Shown here: one piece after another, positions 1 to 4,351 of the stretch | How the letters are laid out: every line of letters starts with the position of its first letter | Numbering within the stretch: the stretch's first letter is position 1 | NCBI GenBank assembly: GCA_020720565.1 | Contig: DYOK01000188.1 | Coordinates: forward strand, 1-5,083 | Length of the DNA stretch: 5,083 nt | Direction: 5' to 3' | DNA from: Acetofilamentum sp. | GTDB lineage: Bacteria > Bacteroidota > Bacteroidia > Bacteroidales > JAFGXI01 | Position numbers and translations under genes: made by a program | Notes under the pieces: generated by a model | Database searches by the model: none | What the model saw: the letters and a program-made list of their open reading frames with translations, nothing else | Told to the model about the DNA's origin: nothing

Positions 1-50
1 TTGCTAATTGGGTGGATTTTGTTCCTTGCCCGAGCCGGTTGTAATTTTAT
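1..50. other. Unassigned leader of the tRNA cluster
   Basis: I see no complete gene, no tRNA and no convincing promoter here. It may be the 3' remainder of an upstream element cut by the window edge, or spacer. Confidence 0.3.
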
Positions 51-127
51 GGCTCCTTAGCCCAATGCAGAGGCGCGATACTCAAAACATCGTTATGTGT
101 CGGTTCACTCCCGACAGTGAGCTACCA
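51..127 (+). tRNA. tRNA-Leu(CAA), divergent, no long variable arm
   Basis: The sequence folds as a tRNA with an encoded CCA at 125-127 and discriminator A124. The acceptor is 51-57 with 117-123; it has G-U pairs and one C-U mismatch. The D-stem is GCC/GGC (60-62 with 72-74). The anticodon stem is 76-80 with 88-92, its innermost pair being A-C. The loop is 81-87 and the anticodon is CAA at 83-85, which reads the Leu codon UUG. The T-stem GTCGG/CCGAC (99-103, 111-115) can extend by a T98-A116 pair; its loop TTCACTC has the TTC but lacks the conserved A58. The D-loop has only one of the two conserved G residues. A Leu tRNA is expected to have a long variable arm, but only about 5 nt lie between the anticodon and T stems. 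It is the first of five tandem genes. The Leu identity rests on the anticodon and A73 only. Confidence 0.72.
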
Positions 128-129
128 AT

Positions 130-205
130 GGCCCTATATTCCAAAAGCAGAGAAAACGGTCTTAAAAACCGTAAAGTGCCGGGGCAGGACCGGCTAGGGC
201 TACCA
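130..205 (+). tRNA. tRNA-Leu(UAA), aberrant T-loop
   Basis: The gene lies 2 nt after the previous one. The acceptor pairs 130-136 with 195-201 (one G-U, six Watson-Crick), followed by A202 and encoded CCA 203-205. U8 and A9 are present. The anticodon stem ACGGT/ACCGT (156-160, 168-172) is perfect. The loop CTTAAAA carries anticodon TAA at 163-165, which reads the Leu codon UUA. The T-stem GCCGG/CCGGC (178-182, 190-194) is perfect, but the loop is GGCAGGA rather than TTCRANN, so T54, T55 and A58 are all lost. The D-stem is weak (TTC/GAA) and its loop has a single G. The variable region is about 5 nt, again without the class II arm of normal tRNA-Leu. The strong helices argue for a maintained structure. 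Whether it is charged and used in translation cannot be seen from sequence. Confidence 0.68.
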
Positions 206-208
206 TTT

Positions 209-282
209 GCCTTGATAGTTCAGTGATAGAACGCTAGATTCGTAATCTGGATACTGGAGTTTGATTCTCCGTCTTGGCTCCA
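209..282 (+). tRNA. tRNA-Thr(CGU)
   Basis: A cloverleaf with D-stem GTTC/GAAC (218-221, 229-232), anticodon stem CTAGA/TCTGG (234-238, 246-250), loop TTCGTAA with anticodon CGT at 241-243 (reads ACG, Thr), a T-stem 255-259 with 267-271, discriminator T279 and encoded CCA 280-282. The acceptor 209-215 with 272-278 has two adjacent U-U mismatches in the middle (212/275 and 213/274). The T-loop is TTTGATT, so position 56 is U in place of the nearly invariant C. In the D-loop position 19 is A226 in place of G. The two changes would restore an A19-U56 Watson-Crick elbow pair. The gene lies 3 nt after the preceding tRNA. Confidence 0.85.
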
Positions 283-300
283 ATTTAAATTCAATTTAAT

Positions 301-374
301 GTATCGCGAGCCATATGGTGAGGCGAGAAGCTGCAACCTTCTATAACTCGGTTTGATTCCGGGGCGATACTCCA
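301..374 (+). tRNA. tRNA-Cys(GCA)
   Basis: This is the best-formed cloverleaf of the cluster. The acceptor GTATCGC/GCGATAC (301-307, 364-370) is perfectly paired. The D-stem is GCC/GGC (310-312, 322-324) with GG at 317-318. The anticodon stem AGAAG/CTTCT (326-330, 338-342) is perfect, and the loop CTGCAAC gives anticodon GCA at 333-335 (reads UGC, Cys). The T-stem is 347-351 with 359-363. Discriminator T371, the usual base for Cys tRNA, is followed by encoded CCA 372-374. Oddities are G at position 8 (normally U) and a T-loop TTTGATT with U at position 56, leaving a G19-U56 wobble. It sits 18 nt after tRNA-Thr. Confidence 0.92.
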
Positions 375-380
375 AATTCA

Positions 381-438
381 GGTCCGTGGGCGTTTACACC
401 CTATCATTGACTCTGTTCGATCCAGAGACGGACCACCA
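381..438 (+). tRNA. Truncated tRNA or tRNA-like RNA, one arm missing
   Basis: A 58-nt element with a perfect 7-bp acceptor GGTCCGT/ACGGACC (381-387, 428-434), a perfect T-stem CTCTG/CAGAG (411-415, 423-427), a canonical T-loop TTCGATC, discriminator A435 and encoded CCA 436-438. Only 23 nt lie between acceptor and T-stem, too few for both a D arm and an anticodon arm. They can form one short hairpin, GGG (388-390) with CCC (399-401), whose 8-nt loop gives no clear 7-nt anticodon loop, so no anticodon is assigned. It is about 18 nt shorter than a normal tRNA. It could be a deletion remnant, an arm-lacking tRNA, or a CCA-ended tRNA mimic. Its acceptor/T half is better preserved than that of its neighbours, which argues against simple decay. 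Confidence 0.55.
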
Positions 439-446
439 CTTTACCC

Positions 447-475
447 TTGACAAATTCCTCAAACTGTTCTAATAT
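447..475 (+). promoter_or_regulatory. Sigma70-type promoter TTGACA-N17-TAATAT
   Basis: A consensus -35 (447-452), a 17-bp spacer and a -10 TAATAT (470-475). The predicted start of transcription, near 482, falls on or next to the ATG at 483, so the mRNA would be leaderless. The promoter begins 9 nt after the CCA of the last tRNA element and separates the tRNA cluster from the protein genes. The same CCTTGAC core recurs at 4071 and 4350. Confidence 0.7.
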
Positions 476-482
476 CAGAGTC

Positions 483-677
483 ATGTTAACCGATAAACTA
501 AAACTAATCGAACTTCTTGAAGGATTTGGGGTAAAGCTTCGTAAAGAGCCATCCACTGTTACCTTAGAGGTAAATAAATCTGATCCCGATTCAAAAATCT
601 CCGGATATATGGGATTTTTTACTGAGTTCAATTTCGATGAAAATGGAAAATTTATAGATGTTGGGGTGTGGGAGTAA
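483..677 (+). CDS. Small phage-type hypothetical protein, 64 aa
   Basis: The ATG at 483 is chosen because it follows the promoter -10 box directly. Starting at the upstream TTG (447) would place the start inside the -35 element. The product is a small soluble acidic protein. An N-terminal helix (MLTDKLKLIELLEGFGVKL) is followed by beta-rich sequence ending in FNFDENGKFIDVGVWE. An aromatic, Asp/Asn-Gly-Lys, Trp-Glu ending of this sort occurs in small uncharacterised phage proteins, but I cannot name a family or a function. There is no signal peptide or membrane segment. Its last codons contain the ribosome site of the next ORF, so the two are likely co-translated. Confidence 0.72.
   Translation: MLTDKLKLIELLEGFGVKLRKEPSTVTLEVNKSDPDSKISGYMGFFTEFNFDENGKFIDVGVWE
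670..674 (+). promoter_or_regulatory. Shine-Dalgarno GGGAG for the ORF at 680
   Basis: GGGAG lies inside the last codons of the upstream gene, 5 nt before the ATG at 680. This spacing supports translational coupling and is the clearest Shine-Dalgarno site on the + strand here. Confidence 0.6.
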
Positions 678-679
678 TT

Positions 680-811
680 ATGAGCCGAGTAGCCATGAAA
701 TACTATATTTTTAAAGTCACAAATAGTCTCGGAGAAGTTTACTATAAGCTCAATGATATGTATTTGAGGTTTATCCGGATTTCGATAATAGTTCCAATAT
801 TATATAATTAG
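680..811 (+). CDS. Small hypothetical protein, 43 aa
   Basis: An ORF from ATG 680 to TAG 809-811 that starts 2 nt after the previous stop and has a well-placed GGGAG. The start MSRVAMKYYIFKV is basic and aromatic, and a second in-frame Met at residue 6 could also be used. The C-terminal third (FIRISIIVPILYN) is hydrophobic but short for a membrane helix. No family is recognised. Ribosome site, spacing and operon position support translation, but the short length leaves doubt. Confidence 0.5.
   Translation: MSRVAMKYYIFKVTNSLGEVYYKLNDMYLRFIRISIIVPILYN
803..808 (+). promoter_or_regulatory. Possible -10 box TATAAT before the 31-aa ORF
   Basis: A perfect TATAAT with only a weak -35 (TTTCGA, 780-785, 17-bp spacing). 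A start near 815 would give a leader of about 24 nt with GGAAG at 819-823, rather far (15 nt) from the ATG at 839. AT-rich sequence makes chance matches common. Confidence 0.3.
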
Positions 812-838
812 AGAGATTGGAAGAACAGCAACCTTACG

Positions 839-934
839 ATGAATCCTAATCAATTAAAATCCCTCACAATTGCTATGGTAGCCTCGGTGTGCTTTGTAGT
901 CTATTATTTCATTGTCGAAATATTTAAGCATTAA
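839..934 (+). CDS. Single-helix membrane peptide, 31 aa
   Basis: ATG 839 to TAA 932-934. A short polar start (MNPNQLKS) is followed by one long hydrophobic stretch, LTIAMVASVCFVVYYFIVEI, and a FKH end, so this is a predicted one-pass inner-membrane microprotein. It ends 2 nt before the next ATG at 937, fitting a shared transcript. No homologue is recognised. Phage peptides of this kind can be holin-like, exclusion or membrane-modulating proteins, but nothing in the sequence decides. The coherent helix and tight spacing are the evidence that it is real. Confidence 0.5.
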   Translation: MNPNQLKSLTIAMVASVCFVVYYFIVEIFKH

Positions 935-936
935 AA

Positions 937-1629
937 ATGAAACCAGATAAAAAAGAGTCGAGAATAAAGGAATTTCGCAAGGCCCAGAGGCGCATTGATG
1001 AACTGCATACTTTAATTGCTCAAAGTCCATGTATTCCGCTTAAAAATAAGATATTTGTCGGGCATTTTCGCTTTTTCAAAGTGCGCGAGGATATTCTTCG
1101 TTCCTCTATCGGCAATGAGGTTAAATTAGTAGTTGACGCCTGCAACACTTGGGTTCTCGGTAAAAAGCATGATCCGAAGACCTACGAAAATTGTCACGGA
1201 ATTGTCTATTGCCGATACTTTGGTGAAACTACAGTATCAAAACAATGTTTAAGGCCACTTTCGCAGGAGCAGATCGACAAAATCAACTTTCCGAATAGAC
1301 CATCTTTTATCCGCCGATGGTTCGATATAGAGGAGAAAACTAAGAGCTACGGTTCAAAAAACGTAGTTTATCGCCGCTATTTCCCCAAAATCCCATCGCA
1401 TATGCTGGAATTTGCCTTCAAACCAGCCTATATTACCGAAGAAAAAATTAAAATTGGTGATTATGAGTCGGAATTAGCAAAAGTATATCAATTTATGTCG
1501 GCGAATAAAGGGTGGGAAGCTATTAACGGATCATATAAAGACGAGTGGTATTCTAACGCTGATAAAAAAAGAATTTTAGAAAAAATTAAAAGTCGTGAAG
1601 TGGATCAATATTTAAATTCTACCCAATAA
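937..1629 (+). CDS. Basic protein of unknown function, 230 aa
   Basis: The ATG lies 2 nt after the preceding stop. There is no clear Shine-Dalgarno, as for several genes here. The product is soluble and Lys/Arg-rich. Residues 1-30 form a charged, probably helical start (ESRIKEFRKAQRRIDELH). A beta-rich middle contains CHGIVYCRYFGET and RRWFDIEEK...VVYRRYFPKIPS, and a helical C-terminus contains KRILEKIKSREVDQYL. There is no signal peptide, membrane segment or recognisable nuclease, polymerase or structural motif. The two RYF segments in similar contexts may be edges of related strands, but a true internal duplication is not established. I do not recognise the family. The gene sits inside the rightward set of small genes. 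Confidence 0.85.
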   Translation: MKPDKKESRIKEFRKAQRRIDELHTLIAQSPCIPLKNKIFVGHFRFFKVREDILRSSIGNEVKLVVDACNTWVLGKKHDPKTYENCHGIVYCRYFGETTVSKQCLRPLSQEQIDKINFPNRPSFIRRWFDIEEKTKSYGSKNVVYRRYFPKIPSHMLEFAFKPAYITEEKIKIGDYESELAKVYQFMSANKGWEAINGSYKDEWYSNADKKRILEKIKSREVDQYLNSTQ

Positions 1630-1647
1630 ATAATGTAAGTATGTATT

Positions 1648-1725
1648 ATGAAACCACAACTTAAAATGACGCTAGCCTTGCTGATCATTATAACCTATAT
1701 AATGGTCGTAACGATATCATTTTAA
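1648..1725 (+). CDS. Single-helix membrane peptide, 25 aa
   Basis: ATG 1648 to TAA 1723-1725, between the 230-aa gene and the surface protein gene. The start MKPQLKM is basic and the rest (TLALLIIITYIMVVTISF) is one hydrophobic helix, so an N-in/C-out topology is expected. It resembles the 31-aa peptide at 839 in design but not in sequence. No ribosome site is visible, and an ORF this short could arise by chance, although the positive start plus clean helix is typical of real microproteins. Confidence 0.4.
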   Translation: MKPQLKMTLALLIIITYIMVVTISF

Positions 1726-1746
1726 TCAAAGGTTGATTTATTAGCC

Positions 1747-2799
1747 ATGAAATTGCATATTATTATAATAATCTTTTTTTCAATATGTTCCGTTAATGCG
1801 CAATCATATTGGAAGAATGATATTAGCGGATCGTGGAACAAGTCATCCAACTGGACCCCGACCGGTTCCCCCAATACAGTAGGGGCCAACGTCACCCTCG
1901 GAAACGTAATATCACAGCAAAGAACAATTAATCTTACTTCTTCTAGGACTGTCGGAACTTTAAATTTTAATTCGTCAAACACCTACCGGATCAAAGACTC
2001 CACTATTAAATGGAACAACACAGGCTCTAGTAACGCAGAAATCAATGTGGCAGCAAATCAAGAGCATTACCTTGACTCCGCTTCGGCTTTACGGGATAAC
2101 CTATCAGTCAACGTGTCGGACAACTCTACTTTGAGTATGGGTGGCGCGTTTTCCGGCTCGAAAGATATTATTAAAAACGGAAATGGGAATTTGAATTTTG
2201 ATCTTGCGGGAGTTAGTGCTTCCACTGGAAATCTCGTTATCAATTCCGGCAGGGTAATAATGGAGAGAACTTCGACTGATGGGTCATTTAGAGGCAATTC
2301 CATAGTTCTGAATTCTGGCGGCACTTTACTACTCTCTCAATCTAATCAGATCAAAGATACAACTGGCATGATAATGAATGGTGGGACATTAGAAACTGGA
2401 GTTCTAGGTTCTGATACGGTTGGGGCTTTAACTCTTGTTGCCAACTCTATCATAAATCTTGCGGCTATTTCTGATTTTGATTTATTTTTTGCAAATAGTA
2501 TGGTCAATATATGGAATGGATTATTGACTATTAATAATTGGACGGGCGATCAATCTGGTGGGATAGGCGGAAGGTTATTTTTTGGGAATAACAATACCTC
2601 TCTTACTAATCAGCAATTAAGTCAGGTGCAGTTTAATGGATTTGGCACGGGAGCTATACTATTAACAAATGGCGAACTTGTCCCAAATATGGTTCCAGAA
2701 GCGCGTGTCGTAATAGCTGGCCTGATGGTATTCTCTATATTTCTTTATAGAGAATTAAATAGCCGAAGAAAAAGCTATCTTATTTCCAAGCAAACTTGA
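1747..2799 (+). CDS. Secreted beta-strand-repeat protein with PEP-CTERM-like sorting tail
   Basis: A 350-aa protein. Residues 1-19 are a Sec signal peptide with likely cleavage VNA|QS. The Ser/Asn/Thr/Gly-rich body has strand repeats of the autotransporter-associated type: IIKNGNGNLNFDL, LVINSGRVIMERTS, IVLNSGGTLLLSQSNQI and MIMNGGTLETGVL are successive turns. Residues ~255-313 (LLTINNWTG, RLFFGNNNTSLT, LSQVQFNGFG, AILLTNGELVP) match the pre-sorting region seen in many PEP-CTERM proteins of Verrucomicrobia. The end is V316-PEA, a hydrophobic helix (~321-334) and RRK at 340-342, which is the PEP-CTERM plan with Ala for the second Pro. In hosts with exosortase such tails direct cleavage and surface attachment, so this is probably an envelope or extracellular protein. 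No catalytic domain is seen. The CDS overlaps the oppositely oriented gene by 20 nt at the 3' end. It may be a host-derived cargo gene or part of host chromosome. Confidence 0.88.
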   Translation: MKLHIIIIIFFSICSVNAQSYWKNDISGSWNKSSNWTPTGSPNTVGANVTLGNVISQQRTINLTSSRTVGTLNFNSSNTYRIKDSTIKWNNTGSSNAEINVAANQEHYLDSASALRDNLSVNVSDNSTLSMGGAFSGSKDIIKNGNGNLNFDLAGVSASTGNLVINSGRVIMERTSTDGSFRGNSIVLNSGGTLLLSQSNQIKDTTGMIMNGGTLETGVLGSDTVGALTLVANSIINLAAISDFDLFFANSMVNIWNGLLTINNWTGDQSGGIGGRLFFGNNNTSLTNQQLSQVQFNGFGTGAILLTNGELVPNMVPEARVVIAGLMVFSIFLYRELNSRRKSYLISKQT

Positions 2800-3175
2800 T
2801 GGCTTCTAATATAATATCAATAAAAACCACCGAAATCGCGCCAATAATCGCCCACCATCCTCGAATTTTGACGTTTGCCTTTTCCTCTGTTTTGTGAAGC
2901 TCCTCTAAAGCGCGCAATCTAGAATTAATACCTTTTTCGTCCTCCATGATAAATTCCAGAGTCTCTTGAATCTTTACTGTAGTTTTATCCTCAGTCTCTT
3001 TCCATCCCCTAACAATTGCCTCGAAAACGGCATTTTGTTTTTTGATATCGCCAATTTCACCCATAAGAAATTTCAATAATTCCTTTTGTTCTTTTAGCTG
3101 ATCTAAAACGAGATTCTGGTATTTTGTCCATCCGTTGCCGTCATAATCAGTATGTTTTCGTAAAGTATCATCCAT
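2780..3175 (-). CDS. Coiled-coil protein with C-terminal membrane helix, 131 aa
   Basis: The start codon overlaps the stop of the PAS-LOV gene in TAATG, sharing one base, so the two are translationally coupled; an AAAGG lies about 11 nt upstream. Residues ~1-100 are polar, charged and helical (LDQLKEQKELLKFLMGEIGD, RLRALEELHKTEEKA), suggesting a coiled coil. Residues ~107-126 (WWAIIGAISVVFIDIILEAI) form a single membrane helix with a short KFAWK end, so the bulk faces the cytoplasm as a tail-anchored protein. This plan is common among small phage membrane proteins, including XhlA-like and holin-associated ones, but there is no decisive family motif. A role as membrane partner or output of the sensor encoded upstream is inference from the coupling. 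Confidence 0.82.
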   Translation of the reverse strand: MDDTLRKHTDYDGNGWTKYQNLVLDQLKEQKELLKFLMGEIGDIKKQNAVFEAIVRGWKETEDKTTVKIQETLEFIMEDEKGINSRLRALEELHKTEEKANVKIRGWWAIIGAISVVFIDIILEAIKFAWK

Positions 3176-4065
3176 TAGATTGAAGACCTTTCGGGTTTTG
3201 AGCCGAAGCCGCGAGGAGCTTTTCTATCCCAAACATACACTCCAGAATTGATAAGGTCCGTGAGGTTTCTAGATATCCCAATGTAATTTGTTATTACGCC
3301 GTTTTCTACTATCGGGGAAATTAAAATATGATTAAAAAATACGCTTTTATTCTTTTTCCAATTTCTCAGAAGAACTTCGCAACCCTCCCCCTTATTAATT
3401 GCTTCCCTTATTGTTTTTAGGGCCGCTTGTTCCTTATCATCTGATTGCAGTATTCTACAATTTTGCCTAAGAAGCTCTTCTATTTTATATCCCGTATTTT
3501 TACAAAAGGATTCATTAGCGTATATGATTGCATTATTATCTTTATAGTCTGTTATGATAATGCCATCATGTGTCATTGAAATAGCCCGATAGAGAAGGCC
3601 AAAATTAAATGGGTTCTCCATCATTAAGTTAGTAACATCGGTCGCAAATCCTATTGTATTATCTTCTTGAGCATCGTATATAGAAAATCGCCAAGCTAAT
3701 TTGGCGTAAGAGCCGTCCTTCTTCCTCCATCTATTAACAAAACAATCATCTTTGTCGAAATAGATAATCTTATCATTTGTAATCAATCGATAGCGAATAT
3801 CCTTTGTTTTTTCGATATCATCTGGATGAATGTAGTCCCAAATGTATTTTCCCACTAACTCATCTCTATGATAGCCCAGAATTTTCCAGATGGCCTGACT
3901 CGATTTTATAATTTGCCCGTCTTTGTGAATAAATAGGATCATGTCAGGCGAGGCCGCGAAAATTAACGATAGCTGGCTTTCGAGTTGGGATAAATAAGCC
4001 GACATTTCGGTCAATACACATTCCCTTTTGTCCAAACTGAGCATTATTTCATCTGATTTTAACAT
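3175..4065 (-). CDS. PAS-LOV sensor protein without output domain, 296 aa
   Basis: I start at 4065, where AAGG sits 5 nt upstream and a promoter fits. The longer frame to 4251 would run antisense through the lipoprotein gene and begins with unconvincing sequence. Residues ~1-32 are helical. Residues ~33-145 are a PAS domain (SPDMILFIHKDGQI, GYHRDELVGKYIWDYIHPDD, RWRKKDGSYAKLAW). Residues ~161-270 are a LOV-type PAS: ITDYKDNNAIIYANESF, then NCRILQ with the photoactive-type Cys203, Arg204 and Gln207, IREAI with Arg220, RNWKK with Asn235, and FFNH with Asn245. These match the FMN-binding set of phototropin LOV domains. The Gln that normally follows GV/GI and relays the signal is Ser265 (GISRNLTDL). 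The 26-residue tail holds no kinase, GGDEF or DNA-binding domain. The predicted role is flavin-based blue-light or redox sensing through a partner, possibly the coupled membrane protein. A non-photoactive PAS is the alternative. Confidence 0.9.
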   Translation of the reverse strand: MLKSDEIMLSLDKRECVLTEMSAYLSQLESQLSLIFAASPDMILFIHKDGQIIKSSQAIWKILGYHRDELVGKYIWDYIHPDDIEKTKDIRYRLITNDKIIYFDKDDCFVNRWRKKDGSYAKLAWRFSIYDAQEDNTIGFATDVTNLMMENPFNFGLLYRAISMTHDGIIITDYKDNNAIIYANESFCKNTGYKIEELLRQNCRILQSDDKEQAALKTIREAINKGEGCEVLLRNWKKNKSVFFNHILISPIVENGVITNYIGISRNLTDLINSGVYVWDRKAPRGFGSKPERSSI

Positions 4066-4070
4066 TTTGG

Positions 4071-4074
4071 CCTT
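4071..4074 (-). promoter_or_regulatory. Shine-Dalgarno AAGG deciding the PAS-LOV start
   Basis: On the minus strand AAGG lies 5 nt before the ATG at 4065. This favours the 296-aa form over the 358-aa reading frame that would overlap the lipoprotein gene. Confidence 0.55.
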
Positions 4075-4078
4075 GACT

Positions 4079-4106
4079 TTGTGATAAATTATTTCTAGTG
4101 TACAAT
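4079..4106 (+). promoter_or_regulatory. Probable promoter of the lipoprotein gene
   Basis: TTGTGA (4079-4084), a 16-bp spacer and TACAAT (4101-4106) would start transcription near 4113, 2 nt before the ATG at 4115. An alternative uses TTGACT at 4073-4078 with TAGTGT at 4096-4101. Either way the leader is too short for a ribosome site, as at the other + strand promoters here. Confidence 0.4.
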
Positions 4107-4113
4107 TACACAA
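4086..4113 (-). promoter_or_regulatory. Probable promoter of the PAS-LOV operon
   Basis: On the minus strand TTGTGT (4113-4108) and TAATTT (4091-4086) are spaced by 16 bp. The predicted start near 4079 gives a 14-nt leader that contains the AAGG site. The promoter overlaps the palindrome at 4098-4111 and the divergent lipoprotein promoter. Confidence 0.45.
4098..4111. promoter_or_regulatory. Palindrome GTGTA-N4-TACAC, candidate operator
   Basis: A perfect 5-bp inverted repeat with a 4-bp centre in the 49-bp divergent region. It covers the -10 of the lipoprotein promoter and most of the -35 of the PAS-LOV promoter, so one bound protein could control both. No regulator is encoded next to it. 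Confidence 0.35.
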
Positions 4114-4114
4114 T

Positions 4115-4348
4115 ATGAAGTATAAAATTGCATTTTTATTTCCCTTTTTCCTCATGGGGTGCTCAAATTTAAAGGTTTCTGGCAACCTCTCTGGTGACGA
4201 AAGGGGCGGAAACTCGCAGTTTTCGCTCACATCAAGCATTTCTAAGGACATTTTCCTTAAATCGAGGATATCCGAACCATATAACTACGCTGACCCGAAA
4301 CTTTCAAGTCCAGCTTACACAGAAACTGGGCTGGAAATTCGATTTTGA
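4115..4348 (+). CDS. Small lipoprotein, 77 aa
   Basis: MKYKIAFLFPFFLMGC is a lipoprotein signal peptide: a Lys-containing start, a hydrophobic core and a lipobox LMG|C with Cys16 as the lipidated residue. Ser at +2 suggests outer-membrane sorting under the Asp rule of enterobacteria. The mature part of about 62 residues is polar (VSGNLSGDERGGNSQFSLTS) and ends in TGLEIRF, with a terminal Phe. No family is recognised. Small phage lipoproteins include outer-membrane spanins and superinfection-exclusion proteins; no matching inner-membrane spanin is evident, and the sequence does not choose between these roles. It is divergent from the PAS-LOV operon and upstream of the HNH gene, which has its own promoter. 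Confidence 0.75.
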   Translation: MKYKIAFLFPFFLMGCSNLKVSGNLSGDERGGNSQFSLTSSISKDIFLKSRISEPYNYADPKLSSPAYTETGLEIRF

Positions 4349-4351
4349 TCC

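Noticed and set aside
8..226. A 72-codon open frame on + at the start of the window
   Set aside because: It runs across the first two tRNA genes and into the third, which have paired stems and encoded CCA ends. The translation looks random.
447..482. A TTG start at 447 for the 64-aa protein
   Set aside because: The TTG is part of the -35 hexamer, so the RNA would not contain it.
404..631. A minus-strand frame opposite the 64-aa gene
   Set aside because: No ribosome site or recognisable protein features, and it overlaps a tRNA element and a consensus promoter.
1722..2324. Two minus-strand open frames (1722-1982 and 2067-2324) inside the surface-protein gene
   Set aside because: They are shadows of a gene with a clear signal peptide, repeats and sorting tail.
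2769..2779. A weak ATAGC...GCTAT hairpin as terminator for the surface-protein gene
   Set aside because: A 5-bp AT-rich stem with a long loop, inside the coding region and without a U-tract.
4066..4251. An upstream extension of the PAS-LOV gene to a start at 4251
   Set aside because: It would be antisense through the lipoprotein signal peptide and remove the divergent promoter region. The internal start at 4065 has a ribosome site and a promoter.
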